DNA of 64,000 nt, from the NCBI RefSeq assembly GCF_000379465.1, contig NZ_KB905381.1:620001-684000 (forward strand), written 5' to 3'. The notes under the pieces were generated by a model that was not told where the DNA came from, ran no database searches, and was given only the letters and a program-made list of their open reading frames with translations. The translations under genes and the position numbers were made by a program. Positions 24,929-34,966 of the stretch are shown piece after piece (position 1 is the first letter of the stretch; every line of letters starts with the position of its first letter). The DNA comes from Sciscionella marina DSM 45152. Lineage in GTDB: Bacteria; Actinomycetota; Actinomycetes; Mycobacteriales; Pseudonocardiaceae.

Positions 24929-25300
24929 ATGGCCACGATGACAACCAGGTCATGGAGCCGTCCGCAAGATTGGGTCGAACTCGCCGCCGGTGTGGTCGCC
25001 GCGCTGTCGCCGATTTGGCTGACGACCTCGACGGCCGCGATGTGGACGATGATCGTGCTCGGTGCGCTGATTGCCATCGACGGTCTGTGGTCGCTCGTTC
25101 AACCGGGCGCACTGGCCAGTGAGGGCATTCAGATCGTGCTCGGTGCGCTGCTGTTCATCTCGCCGTGGGTGCTCGGCTTCACCACGGACCTGTACACCAC
25201 GTCCTGGTGGGCGTGGGTGCTCGGCGGAGTCACCGTCATCGCCGGGGTGCTCGCCCTGCCGATGGCTTCCTCGGCGCACCGTGCCGCAGGCCAGCACTGA
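24929..25300 (+). CDS. SPW repeat membrane protein
   Basis: This 123-residue protein of unknown function has four predicted transmembrane helices arranged as two repeats, each with the S-P-x-W motif (LSPIWL near 31, ISPWVLGF near 81). AGGAGG lies 8 nt before the ATG at 24929. It is divergent from ccr and followed by a strong hairpin and a TetR gene. SPW-repeat proteins are common small membrane proteins of actinobacteria and proteobacteria, and no biochemical role is assigned. Confidence 0.85.
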   Translation: MATMTTRSWSRPQDWVELAAGVVAALSPIWLTTSTAAMWTMIVLGALIAIDGLWSLVQPGALASEGIQIVLGALLFISPWVLGFTTDLYTTSWWAWVLGGVTVIAGVLALPMASSAHRAAGQH

Positions 25301-25315
25301 TCCGATCCGGTATCT

Positions 25316-25343
25316 GGGGCCCACAACATCCGTTGTGGGCCCC
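25316..25343. terminator. perfect 12-bp hairpin after the SPW gene
   Basis: GGGGCCCACAAC (25316-25327) and GTTGTGGGCCCC (25332-25343) form a perfect 12-bp stem with a 4-nt loop. It begins 16 nt after the SPW stop and ends 26 nt before the TetR start. There is no U tract. It is most likely a terminator, but the symmetry could also serve as the TetR operator. Confidence 0.7.
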
Positions 25344-25368
25344 ACTTCTGTCAGTAAGGATGACTGCC

Positions 25369-25941
25369 ATGGCCGAGACCGAGGACTCCACCCGCGAACG
25401 CATTCTCACGGCCGCGCAGGAACTGTTCGCGCGCCGCGGTTTCGATGCCACCCCCACCTCGAAGATCGCCACCGAGGCACAGGTACCCAAGGGGCTCGTG
25501 CACTATTACTTCAATCGCAAACCCGATCTGCTCACCGCCCTGGTCGACAAACTGCCGAGCGAACACGTGGAGCTGGACGAGATCGTGGTCGACGGGGATG
25601 TGTGCACGAGCCTGTGCCGGTTCGTCGACCGGCTGGACCGGAGTCTGGACGGTTCCTCGCTGTTGTCCCATCTGCTCTGGCGTGAGGCCGACACCCATGA
25701 GGTGGTGCGGGACGCGCTCCAGGCCCGGTACCGGAAGATGGTCGCGCAGATCGGCGAGGTGATCACCGCGTCGAGCAGGAACCGGATCGTGGCCGAACGG
25801 ATCGCCGCGGCCGCCGCGCTGCTGGCGCAGGCACTGAGTTTCCGGCATTCCATGGCCCGGCACGACGGCGGCGCGGGCCACGGCGACGGCGCCACCATGG
25901 ACGCCGAGGTCCGGTTCGTTGCGGAGGCGCTCGCGAGTTGA
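25369..25941 (+). CDS. TetR/AcrR family transcriptional regulator
   Basis: This 190-residue regulator has an N-terminal TetR helix-turn-helix (ERILTAAQELFARRGFDATP to VHYYFNRKPDLL, about 10-57). The C-terminal ligand domain has no recognised signature and ends with a glycine/histidine-rich patch. AAGGA lies 8 nt before the ATG at 25369; an ATG three codons earlier is possible. The neighbours are the SPW gene upstream and a decayed glycosidase downstream, so the target is unclear. The 12-bp palindrome upstream might be its own operator. Confidence 0.87.
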   Translation: MAETEDSTRERILTAAQELFARRGFDATPTSKIATEAQVPKGLVHYYFNRKPDLLTALVDKLPSEHVELDEIVVDGDVCTSLCRFVDRLDRSLDGSSLLSHLLWREADTHEVVRDALQARYRKMVAQIGEVITASSRNRIVAERIAAAAALLAQALSFRHSMARHDGGAGHGDGATMDAEVRFVAEALAS

Positions 25942-25959
25942 ACCGGGATCCGCTCAGCC

Positions 25960-26810
25960 GTTCAGGTCCAGGATCGCGCAACCGAGACCGTGCGGTCTCC
26001 CTGCGCGGATAGGCCGGATGCGTGTCGCCCGGCGTTCCACGGCATCGGGCGCGGTTGCGTTGACTGCATCCGCATGCCGATCTCCTTGCCCTGGTAGGTG
26101 ACGGGCATGGGTCGGCCAGACCAGCCGGAAAGCGAAGGCGGCGGGCAGCTCCGCGCGGGTGCGCACCTCATCGTCCAGCCGGTCGGCTTCCTCGTGTTCG
26201 GCGGTCGGCAGCGAAATCTAGCCGAGTTCGCGGGTGCTGTTTCCACCGGGATTGCCACGGCGCGTCGTCGCCGGGACGCCGGAATGGAACAGGAAATCGG
26301 GGGTGAATCCGCCGGTCTCGACGTATCCGGGATCGTTCTCGACGAGTGCGAAGGCCATATCGCAGCGGAATCCGGCGAGCCCGATTTCGGTCCCTCCGCG
26401 TCGGCCGGTTCCCGCCGCGGTTCGTCGTTCTCGGGCCGCGCGTAGCCGACATTGATCGCGGGCTGGGGCGCGAATTCTTCCCGAACGCGCCCTTCCGCGA
26501 AATCCTCCGGAGCTCCCCGCCGGGAAGCTGCTCCGGGCTCGCCCGGCTATAGCGGCGATCCGTGTGGTCCCGCGGCGGGTTTCGGAACCACGGATGCTGA
26601 TCGGATGTGTGCCCGGCGACCAGATCGAGGAGCACCCGGATGCTGTGTTTCCTCGCGACGGCCACGAGTTGCGCCGGATCCTCGTTGGTGTCGTAGCGCG
26701 GGGCCGTCGCCATGCGAATCCGCGAAACTCTGCGGATAGATCTGGTAGAGCACCGCGCCCGCGAGCCAGCCGGGCTGGGGCCCGGTATCGCGGGAGGACG
26801 CACCGGCCAT
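25960..26810 (-). pseudogene. decayed GH13 alpha-glycosidase
   Basis: GH13 fragments appear in three minus-strand frames in the correct order. The N-terminus GWLAGAVLYQIYPQSFADS starts at 26810. It is followed in a second frame by APRYDTNEDPAQLVAVA and VLLDLVAGHTSDQHPWF (about 26720-26580), then in a third frame by GLAGFRCDMAFALVENDPGY (about 26380-26310), then PVTYQGKEIGM (about 26110-26070). About 50 residues between SFADS and APRY are missing, and the C-terminal half is much shortened. The family hydrolyses or rearranges alpha-glucans. Multiple frameshifts and deletions make it non-functional. A palindrome upstream resembles a maltose-type LacI operator. Confidence 0.85.
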
Positions 26811-26847
26811 GAAGGACCGCCGGGAAACCCCATGTTCCAGAGTCCTT

Positions 26848-26869
26848 TTTGCAGAAAAAATTCTGCAAA
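26848..26869. promoter_or_regulatory. palindrome upstream of the GH13 relic, MalR/LacI-operator-like
   Basis: TTTGCAGAA (26848-26856) and TTCTGCAAA (26861-26869) form an inverted repeat in an unusually AT-rich patch, 38-59 nt upstream of the relic's start codon. Inverted TTGCAG/CTGCAA half-sites resemble operators of actinobacterial LacI-family maltose regulators, which control GH13 genes. This is probably the surviving control site of the dead gene. Confidence 0.5.
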
Positions 26870-26924
26870 GAAAATTCCGCGATGCCCGACGCTACCCGAA
26901 CGGCCCCGGCCGCGACAGCCTCGA

Positions 26925-28334
26925 TCAGCCGAGTGAGCGCTTGAGGATCTTGCCCATATCGTTGCGGGGCAAGGATTCCCGGAACCGGACGACACGCGGG
27001 CGCTTGTGCGGGGTCAGGATGCTCGCGACGTGTTCGATCAGCTCGGTCTCGCTCGCCGGGCTCGCCGAAGAGACGATCCAGGCGATGATGCGCTCACCGA
27101 GATCCTCGTCCGGTTCACTGGTCACCGCGGCCTCGGTGACCCCGGGATGTTCGAGCAGCGCGTTCTCGATCTCGCCGGCGCCGATCCGGTAGCCGCCGGA
27201 CTTGATCAGGTCGGTCGAGCGCCGCCCGACAAGGCGCAGATAGCCGTCCGGATCCCGGGTGGCCATGTCCCCGGTGCGGAACCAGCCGTCCCGGAAGGCC
27301 TCCGCGGTGGCATCGGCCCGGTTGAGGTATTCCCGGAACACATTGGGCCCGCGCACCTCGACCTCGCCGACGAGTCCGGGCTCGCCGATCTCGGTGCCCG
27401 CGTCATCGGTGATCCGCAGGTCCACACCGGCCAGTGGCACGCCCACGGTGCCCGGCCTGCGTTCCGCGTCGATGCGCACGCTGGTGTTCATGAAGGTCTC
27501 GGTGAGCCCGTAGCGCTCGATGATCTGCTGCCCGGTGGCCGCGGTGATCCGCTTGTGCACGCTCGCCGGAAGGGGAGCCGAACCGGAGACGAGCAGCCGG
27601 GCCGCGCCGAACCGCCCGGCGAGCCCGGTGTCCGCCTCGACGGCCTCCGCGACGCGGGAGTACATGGTCGGCACGCCGAACAGCATGGTGCTCGGGTAGG
27701 CGGTGAGCGCATCGGCGGCCGCCTCGGCTTCGAAGCGCCCCAGATGGTGCACGCTCCCGCCGAGCAGAATCGGCCCGAGCGTGCCGAGCACCAGCCCGTG
27801 CACGTGGAACAGCGGGAGCCCGTGTACGACGACGTCCTCGGCGGTCCAGGCCCAGGCATCGGCGAGCCCGGAAATGGTCGCCTCGAGCGAACGCCGCGGC
27901 TGGACCACGCCCTTGGGTGCCCCCGTCGTGCCGGAGGTGTACACGATGAACAGCGGGTCCTCGGAATCCGTCGCCGGTTCGGTGAACGAGGCCCGCGCCG
28001 CCGGGTCGACCTCGTGCCGGTCGAGCGCGATGTGGGCGCCCTCGTCCGGGGCGCACAGCAGCAGGTCGGGCGCGGAGTCGGTGAGGATGTGTTCGAGTTC
28101 GCGTTCTCCGAGTTTCGGGTTGAGCGGGACGACGGGCACCCCGGCCGCGGTCGCGCCGAGTACCGCGATGGCGGTGTGCGGGCGCGCGCTCGCGTACACC
28201 GCGACCCGCCGCTTGCCCGCCACGGCCTCGGCGACCGCGCCGGAGGCGGCGGCGAGCCCGGCGTAGTCGAGGGTCAGTTCGGGGAAACGCAGCGCGAGCC
28301 TGCTGCCGGCCGCGCCGAGATCAGACAACGTCAT
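26925..28334 (-). CDS. matB: acyl-CoA synthetase, malonyl/methylmalonyl-CoA synthetase (MatB) like
   Basis: This 469-residue ANL-superfamily ligase activates dicarboxylic acids such as malonate. The adenylation motifs are YTSGTTGAPKG (A3), RYGLTETFMNTS (A5), WFRTGDMATRD (A7), and the hinge/lysine region GRRSTDLIKSGGYRIGAGEI that is typical of actinobacterial MatB. The catalytic lysine is in the C-terminal NDMGKILKRS. The ATG at 28334 is 57 bp from the divergent tsaB start. Malonyl- or methylmalonyl-CoA made here would supply polyketide or fatty acid synthesis, as would ccr 2 kb away. Confidence 0.85.
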   Translation of the reverse strand: MTLSDLGAAGSRLALRFPELTLDYAGLAAASGAVAEAVAGKRRVAVYASARPHTAIAVLGATAAGVPVVPLNPKLGERELEHILTDSAPDLLLCAPDEGAHIALDRHEVDPAARASFTEPATDSEDPLFIVYTSGTTGAPKGVVQPRRSLEATISGLADAWAWTAEDVVVHGLPLFHVHGLVLGTLGPILLGGSVHHLGRFEAEAAADALTAYPSTMLFGVPTMYSRVAEAVEADTGLAGRFGAARLLVSGSAPLPASVHKRITAATGQQIIERYGLTETFMNTSVRIDAERRPGTVGVPLAGVDLRITDDAGTEIGEPGLVGEVEVRGPNVFREYLNRADATAEAFRDGWFRTGDMATRDPDGYLRLVGRRSTDLIKSGGYRIGAGEIENALLEHPGVTEAAVTSEPDEDLGERIIAWIVSSASPASETELIEHVASILTPHKRPRVVRFRESLPRNDMGKILKRSLG

Positions 28335-28391
28335 GACCCGAGACTGAACACGTGCGGGCCTGCGTTGGCAAGCCACGTATCCTCGGCGATT

Positions 28392-29027
28392 GTGCACGTC
28401 CTCGCAATCGACACCTCGACCCCCGTGGTCACGGCCGGGATCGTCGAGCTGACCACGGACGCGGTACGGGTCACGGCCGCCAGCACCGCGAGCCGGACCC
28501 GGGCGCACGCCGAACTGCTCGCGCCCGAGGTGCAGAACCTGCTGCGCCGGGCACCCGCCGGGATCGCCGCGATCGTCTGTGGCATCGGCCCCGGCGCGTT
28601 CACCGGGCTCCGGGTCGGCATGGTCACCGCGGCGGCGCTCGGGCACGCGCTCGACGTCCCCGTGTACCCGGTGTGCACCCTGGACGCGATCGCGGCGCTC
28701 GCCGGTCCCGGCCCGTTCCTGGCGGCCACCGACGCGCGGCGCAAGGAGCTCTACTGGGCGGTCTACGGCGTGGACGGGGCGCGGGTCGCCGGGCCGGACG
28801 TGGGTGCCCCGGACGCGGTGCGCGCAGTGGCCGCCGAGCACGGCATCACCCGGATCCTCGGTGACGGGGTGCTCGACGGCGAGGTTCTCGCCTGCGATCC
28901 GCTCGGCCTGGTCCGTGCCGCCGAATCCGCGGTGCGCGCGAACACCGAACCCGCCGCGCTCACCCCGCTGTATCTGCGCCGCCCGGATGCGAAAGAGCCG
29001 GCCGGACGGAAACGGGTGAGCCGGTGA
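28392..29027 (+). CDS. tsaB: tRNA threonylcarbamoyladenosine biosynthesis protein TsaB
   Basis: This 211-residue ASKHA-fold protein is the partner of TsaD and TsaE in making t6A37 on ANN-decoding tRNAs. It begins [16 protein letters not shown] and carries the [14 protein letters not shown] motif that is diagnostic for TsaB. The GTG at 28392 is the first plausible start after the divergent matB gene. Its stop overlaps the rimI start (GTGA). The tsaE and alr genes that precede it in mycobacteria are not here; matB lies there instead. Confidence 0.93.
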   Translation: MHVLAIDTSTPVVTAGIVELTTDAVRVTAASTASRTRAHAELLAPEVQNLLRRAPAGIAAIVCGIGPGAFTGLRVGMVTAAALGHALDVPVYPVCTLDAIAALAGPGPFLAATDARRKELYWAVYGVDGARVAGPDVGAPDAVRAVAAEHGITRILGDGVLDGEVLACDPLGLVRAAESAVRANTEPAALTPLYLRRPDAKEPAGRKRVSR

Positions 29028-29512
29028 TCCCCGACGGCATCGAACAGGCGGCGGGCGATGTCACGCTCGCCCCGTTGCGGCACACCGACGCGGACCGGTG
29101 CGCGGAACTGGAACGCGAATTGTTCGCCGGGGACGATCCGTGGAGCGCGCGGGCCTTCCGGGCCGAACTCGACGCGGGGCACCACTACCTCGGTGCCTAC
29201 ACCGGTTCCGGGGAACTGCTCGGCTACGGCGGGCTCGCGCTGCTCGGCAGGCCCGGCGACCTGGAGGCCGAGGTACACACCATCGCGGTCACGGAATCCG
29301 CGCAGGGCAAGGGAATCGGCGCGCTGCTGCTGGACGCGCTGCTCGCGCACGCGGACGCGCACTCGGCTGCGGTGTTCCTCGAGGTGCGCACCGACAACGA
29401 GGCGGCACAGCGGCTCTACGAGCGGCGCGGGTTCCGGATACTCGATCGGCGCAAGGGCTACTACCAGCCCTCGGGCGCGGACGCGTACACGATGATGAGG
29501 GACAAGTCATGA
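29024..29512 (+). CDS. rimI: ribosomal protein bS18-alanine N-acetyltransferase RimI
   Basis: This 162-residue GNAT enzyme acetylates the N-terminal alanine of ribosomal protein S18 and possibly other N-termini. The [20 protein letters not shown] segment contains the acetyl-CoA loop, and the [17 protein letters not shown] tail is typical of RimI. The start overlaps tsaB (GTGA) and the stop overlaps tsaD (ATGA), the standard actinobacterial tsaB-rimI-tsaD operon. Confidence 0.92.
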   Translation: MIPDGIEQAAGDVTLAPLRHTDADRCAELERELFAGDDPWSARAFRAELDAGHHYLGAYTGSGELLGYGGLALLGRPGDLEAEVHTIAVTESAQGKGIGALLLDALLAHADAHSAAVFLEVRTDNEAAQRLYERRGFRILDRRKGYYQPSGADAYTMMRDKS

Positions 29513-30549
29513 TCATCCTCGGGATCGAGAGCTCCTGCGATGAGACCGGTGTCGGCATCGCCGAGCTGGACGCGGACGGTTCGGTGCGCCTGCTCGCCGA
29601 CCAGGTGGCCTCGAGTGTCGGGCAGCACGCCCGGTTCGGCGGGGTGGTCCCCGAGATCGCCAGCCGTGCGCACTTGGAGGCGATGCGCCCGACCATGGAC
29701 CGCGCGCTCGCCGAATCGAGGCTCGCGCTCTCCGATGTGGACGCGTTCGCGGTCACCAGGGGCCCCGGCCTCGCCGGTGCGCTCATGGTGGGGGTCGGCG
29801 CGGCCAAGGCGTACGCGCTCGCGCTCGGCAAACCCTGTTACGGGGTGAACCACCTCGCCGGGCACGTCGCCGCGGACACGCTGCAGCACGGCCCCTTGCC
29901 CAGTCCGTGCCTGGCCCTGCTCGTCTCCGGCGGGCACACCCAGCTGCTGCTCGTCGAGGACCTCGCGGGCAAGATCACCGAACTCGGCTCCACCATCGAC
30001 GACGCGGCGGGGGAGGCCTACGACAAGGTGGCGCGGCTGCTCGAACTGCCGTATCCGGGTGGCCCGCCGATCGACAAGCTCGCCGCGGAGGGGAACCCGG
30101 AGGCGATCGCCTTTCCCCGTGGCATGACCGGACCGCGGGACGCCCGGCACGACTTCTCCTTCTCCGGGCTCAAGACGGCCGTCGCGCGGTGGGTGGAGCG
30201 CGCCGAGGTGGCGGGGGAGACCGTTCCCGCCGCGGACGTCGCGGCCTCGTTCCAAGAAGCCGTCGCCGATGTGCTGACCATGAAAGCCGTGCGCGCCGCC
30301 AGGGAATACGGCATCGGGACCCTGCTCATCTCCGGCGGGGTCGCGGCGAACTCCCGCATCTCCGGGCTGGCCGCCCAGCGGTGCGCCGGGGCCGGGATCG
30401 AACTGCGGGTGCCCCGGCCCCGGCTGTGCACCGACAACGGCGCGATGATCGCCGCGCTCGGTGCCGCGCTGGTGCACGCCGGGGTCGCGCCGACCGCGAT
30501 GGATTTCGGCGCGGACCCGGCCATGCCGGTGGAACTGATCAGTCTCTAG
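29509..30549 (+). CDS. tsaD: tRNA threonylcarbamoyltransferase TsaD
   Basis: This 346-residue metalloprotein transfers threonylcarbamoyl to A37 of tRNA. It begins [15 protein letters not shown], has metal-binding histidines H115 and H119 in the NHLAGH motif, the LVSGGHTQL phosphate loop, and the late CTDNGAMIA motif with the third metal ligand. The ATG at 29509 overlaps rimI. The TAG overlaps the end of the convergent phoD by 4 nt. Confidence 0.95.
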   Translation: MIILGIESSCDETGVGIAELDADGSVRLLADQVASSVGQHARFGGVVPEIASRAHLEAMRPTMDRALAESRLALSDVDAFAVTRGPGLAGALMVGVGAAKAYALALGKPCYGVNHLAGHVAADTLQHGPLPSPCLALLVSGGHTQLLLVEDLAGKITELGSTIDDAAGEAYDKVARLLELPYPGGPPIDKLAAEGNPEAIAFPRGMTGPRDARHDFSFSGLKTAVARWVERAEVAGETVPAADVAASFQEAVADVLTMKAVRAAREYGIGTLLISGGVAANSRISGLAAQRCAGAGIELRVPRPRLCTDNGAMIAALGAALVHAGVAPTAMDFGADPAMPVELISL

Positions 30550-32105
30550 TTCCGGTGCAGTCCCGGCTCACGGTCGGCGATCGTGAAGCTCGCCCGGGTG
30601 GAGACCGGTGCGCCCGTGCGGCTCACATAGGGCACCACCCGGTAGTCGGCATGCACCTCGGACGGGGTGAACTTCGCCCGCACATAACCGCGCTGGCCGT
30701 TGTAGAACTTCACGTGCGGGTTCTCCTTCAGGATCGCCGCGGTGTCCTTGTCGGTGTCCGAGCCATCCCCGTTGCTGGTGATCGAGGTGGTCACCAGTTC
30801 GGTGCCCACGACAGGGGATTCCGGCTCGGTGAACCGCTTCTTGATGTCCGCGGCCCAATTCGCGTGCACATCCCCGGTGAGCACGACGACATTGCGGGTC
30901 TTGGCGGCGACCCAGGCGTCCACGATCCGGTCCCGGTTCGCGGCGTAACCGTCCCAGGCGTCCATGTTGTTCGTCTCGCCCGCGCCCGGAGTGAAATCCA
31001 GCTGGGAGAAGAAAACCTGCTGGCCGAGTACATCCCAGCGCGCGGTCGAGGACCGCAGCCGGTCGCCGAGCCAGCGCTCCTGGTCCGCGCCCATGATCGT
31101 GCGCTGCGTTTCCGTGCGGTGCGGGTCGTACTTGATCCCGTCCCCGGAGAGCTGGTCATCCCGGAACTGCCGGGTGTCGAGCATGTGCAGGTTCACCAGC
31201 CCGCCCCAGCCGCGCTCCCGGTAGAGCTGGATCGCCGAACCGTCCGGGCGCTGGGCCGACCGCAGCGGCATGTTTTCGTAGTAGGCCTGGAAAGCCCGCG
31301 CCCTCCGGGCGAGGAATTCCTTGCGGGAGGCGTGATCGGACTCCTCGGGCACTTCCCCCGCCCAGTTGTTCTCCACCTCGTGGTCGTCGAAGACCGGGGT
31401 CCACGGCGCGATCGCGTGCGCGGCCTGCAGATCCGCGTCCGCCTTGTACTGGGCGTACCGCTGCCGGTAGTTGGCCAGCGAGACCGTCTCCGGTCCGGCG
31501 TGCTTGCGCACCTTGTTGCTCGAGCCGCCGTTCTCGTACTGGTAGTCGCCGAGGAACGCGACCAGATCGGGTTCCTCGGCGGCCAGGTGACGATAGGCGG
31601 TGTAGTAGCCGTACTCATAGTGCGCGCAGGAGGCGAAGCACAGCAGCAGCGGAGTGCTCAGTACCCCGGCCGCGGGCGCGGTGCGGGTGCGCCCGTGCGG
31701 GGAGAGGTGCCCGTTCGCGCGGAACCGGTAGAAGTACTCGGCTCCCGGTTTGAGTCCGCTCGCCTCGACGTGCACCGAGTGCCCGGACGCGGGCTCGGCT
31801 TTCGCGGTCCCACGGCGCACGATCTTGGTGAACCGCTCGTCCTCGGCCAGTTCCCAGTCCACATCGGTGGCCTTCGCGGGCATACCCCCGAACCCGTCCT
31901 CGGCGAGCGGATCCTGCGCGAACCTGGTCCAGAGCACCACGCTGTGCGCGTCCGGCTCCCCGGAGGCCACGCCGAGGGTGAATGGGTCACCGGCCCGGGT
32001 CCGCGGGCGCACCGGGGACTGGGCACTCGCGGGAACGGCGGCGACGGCGGAGGCGGCCGCGGTCAGCGCGGCCCCGCGCAGCAGGGCGCGGCGGGTGGTG
32101 GTCAT
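30546..32105 (-). CDS. phoD: secreted alkaline phosphatase D family protein
   Basis: This 519-residue PhoD-type phosphodiesterase/phosphatase is exported by the Tat pathway: [17 protein letters not shown] at the N-terminus is a twin-arginine signal ending near ASA-Q (about 29). The metal-site motifs are visible as [31 protein letters not shown] and TGDVHANW. PhoD enzymes need calcium and iron and release phosphate from esters outside the cell. It is transcribed away from the groES promoter region and is convergent with tsaD. It is absent from this position in mycobacteria as I recall, so it is a local insertion. Confidence 0.92.
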   Translation of the reverse strand: MTTTRRALLRGAALTAAASAVAAVPASAQSPVRPRTRAGDPFTLGVASGEPDAHSVVLWTRFAQDPLAEDGFGGMPAKATDVDWELAEDERFTKIVRRGTAKAEPASGHSVHVEASGLKPGAEYFYRFRANGHLSPHGRTRTAPAAGVLSTPLLLCFASCAHYEYGYYTAYRHLAAEEPDLVAFLGDYQYENGGSSNKVRKHAGPETVSLANYRQRYAQYKADADLQAAHAIAPWTPVFDDHEVENNWAGEVPEESDHASRKEFLARRARAFQAYYENMPLRSAQRPDGSAIQLYRERGWGGLVNLHMLDTRQFRDDQLSGDGIKYDPHRTETQRTIMGADQERWLGDRLRSSTARWDVLGQQVFFSQLDFTPGAGETNNMDAWDGYAANRDRIVDAWVAAKTRNVVVLTGDVHANWAADIKKRFTEPESPVVGTELVTTSITSNGDGSDTDKDTAAILKENPHVKFYNGQRGYVRAKFTPSEVHADYRVVPYVSRTGAPVSTRASFTIADREPGLHRN

Positions 32106-32235
32106 GGCGGTTCACCTCGGGATGGTTCGGGAGTTTCTTCGCGAACAACCCAAACGAGGGAAGGTGTCGGCGGTCCGGCGTGGAAGTGATCGCGCGGTGA
32201 ACAACCGGACAGCATCGGAGGAGAAACGAAGCCGC

Positions 32236-32265
32236 TTGAAGGTTTAGCACTCGGGCGGGTAGAGT
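32236..32265 (+). promoter_or_regulatory. groES-groEL1 promoter
   Basis: TTGAAG (32236-32241) and TAGAGT (32260-32265) are separated by 18 bp and fit a housekeeping sigma factor promoter. The CIRCE operator covers the spacer and the -10, so HrcA binding would block polymerase directly. Confidence 0.6.
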
Positions 32266-32270
32266 GCTAA
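32244..32270. promoter_or_regulatory. CIRCE operator (HrcA binding site)
   Basis: TTAGCACTC and GAGTGCTAA are separated by exactly 9 nt, a perfect match to the CIRCE consensus. It lies about 140 nt upstream of groES and overlaps the predicted promoter, so groES-groEL1 should be repressed by HrcA and induced by heat shock. The hrcA gene is not in the window. Confidence 0.95.
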
Positions 32271-32408
32271 ACGAACGGAGCAAGCCGCCTCGGCACCCGC
32301 GACGACGGGGTGGTGCGAGCCGTCACTCGTGGCTCGGGAACACGTGTCCCGGACCACATTAACTTGTACCTACCCAACGCTTTCATTCGACCCATGGAGG
32401 TCCTAGCG

Positions 32409-32702
32409 GTGAGCGTGAACATCAAACCGCTCGAGGACAAGATCGTTGTCCAGGCGAGCGAAGCCGAGGCGACGACCGCGTCCGGTCTCGTCATCCCGGA
32501 CACGGCGAAGGAGAAGCCCCAGGAGGGCAAGGTCCTCGCCGTCGGCCCCGGCCGCGTCGACGAAAAGGGGAACCGGGTTCCCGTCGACGTCAACGAGGGC
32601 GACGTCGTCATCTACTCGAAGTACGGCGGGACCGAGGTCAAGTACAACGGCGAGGAGTACCTCATCCTCTCCGCGCGCGACGTGCTTGCCGTGGTCAACT
32701 GA
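32409..32702 (+). CDS. groES: co-chaperonin GroES
   Basis: This 97-residue 10-kDa chaperonin caps GroEL. It begins [13 protein letters not shown], has the mobile loop around [12 protein letters not shown], and ends [13 protein letters not shown]. The GTG at 32409 is preceded by GGAGG 8 nt upstream; the open frame further upstream is leader. It is followed after 91 nt by groEL1, with a large hairpin in the gap. Confidence 0.96.
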   Translation: MSVNIKPLEDKIVVQASEAEATTASGLVIPDTAKEKPQEGKVLAVGPGRVDEKGNRVPVDVNEGDVVIYSKYGGTEVKYNGEEYLILSARDVLAVVN

Positions 32703-32723
32703 CCACACGGTCACAGGCAATAC

Positions 32724-32764
32724 AGGAGCCCCGGTGGCCCCACTCCGGGGTCGCCGGGGCTCCT
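32724..32764. promoter_or_regulatory. hairpin between groES and groEL1, possible attenuator or processing site
   Basis: AGGAGCCCCGG (32724-32734) pairs with CCGGGGCTCCT (32754-32764), and an inner GGCCCC/GGGGTC stem extends the structure to about 17 bp. It lies 22 nt after the groES stop and 29 nt before the groEL1 ATG and has no U tract. Such a structure can trim or partly terminate the transcript and so raise groES over groEL1. Cleavage between these two cistrons has been reported in M. tuberculosis, as I recall. Confidence 0.6.
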
Positions 32765-32781
32765 GCGTTCCACACTCCTGA

Positions 32782-34413
<1,632 letters not shown>

Positions 34414-34465
34414 CCGGAATTCGCGCGCGTGGGCTGAACAAGCTCCGCGGGCTGCCGGACAACAG

Positions 34466-34501
34466 ACTGGCCCGGGACATCTCCTGATGTCCCGGGCCAG
34501 T
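34466..34501. terminator. strong terminator after groEL1
   Basis: ACTGGCCCGGGACATC (34466-34481) and GATGTCCCGGGCCAGT (34486-34501) form a perfect 16-bp stem with a TCCT loop, followed by TTGCCTCC. It lies between the convergent groEL1 and whiB3 genes and can serve both. Confidence 0.88.
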
Positions 34502-34555
34502 TGCCTCCCTGCCCTCGGTGGTCCTCTGACGGACGGGGCGCGTGATCGGTTCCCG

Positions 34556-34852
34556 CTAGACCGCGGCCAGTCGTTTGCCCTTGGTGCGCAACACGCTCTC
34601 CCGCTCGGATTCCGACATTCCGCCCCACACGCCGTACGGTTCGCGTGAGCGCAGTGCGTGTGTTCTGCACAGTTCGAGCACGGGGCAGTGTGCGCACACC
34701 TGCTTGGCCAGTTGCTCCCTTCGGGCTCGGGCCGGACCACGTTCACCGTCGGGGTGGAAGAAGGTCGCACTCTCCATCCCCCGGCACGCGCCGTACATTT
34801 GCCATTCCCATACTTCGGCGTTCGGCCCTGGGAGCCTACGCGTATCGGACAT
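34556..34852 (-). CDS. whiB3: WhiB-family iron-sulfur transcription factor, WhiB3
   Basis: This 98-residue protein has the four cluster ligands C23, C53, C56 and C62 (CAHCPVLELC) and the GVWGG turn at 74-78, followed by a basic tail. The N-terminal LPGPNAEVWEWQ and the CRGMESATFFHPDGERG block match M. tuberculosis WhiB3 as I recall it, and the position next to groEL1 and sigD agrees. WhiB3 binds a [4Fe-4S] cluster, senses O2/NO and redox state and works with the primary sigma factor. The ATG at 34852 has AGGAGG at 8 nt; a frame from 34888 is longer but lacks this. Confidence 0.92.
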   Translation of the reverse strand: MSDTRRLPGPNAEVWEWQMYGACRGMESATFFHPDGERGPARARREQLAKQVCAHCPVLELCRTHALRSREPYGVWGGMSESERESVLRTKGKRLAAV

Positions 34853-34966
34853 CTCCACCGCCTCCTGAAACGGCGAGTTTGACTCCATTTGGCGTAATGT
34901 TGATCACCGTATGGCGTATGACCTCGAGGGGCAAGAGTCGTCACTCCAGCGGGTGGGCCAGCGATT

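Larger units (their letters stand above)
32106..32408. promoter_or_regulatory. 303-nt divergent intergenic region of phoD and groES
   Basis: This stretch holds no gene. It contains the phoD ribosome-binding site (AGGTGAACC on the minus strand at its left end), the CIRCE-overlapped groE promoter at 32236-32270, a leader of about 140 nt and the groES ribosome-binding site GGAGG at 32396-32400. I see no convincing PHO box, although GTTCACC-like heptamers occur near 32108 on the phoD side. Confidence 0.7.
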
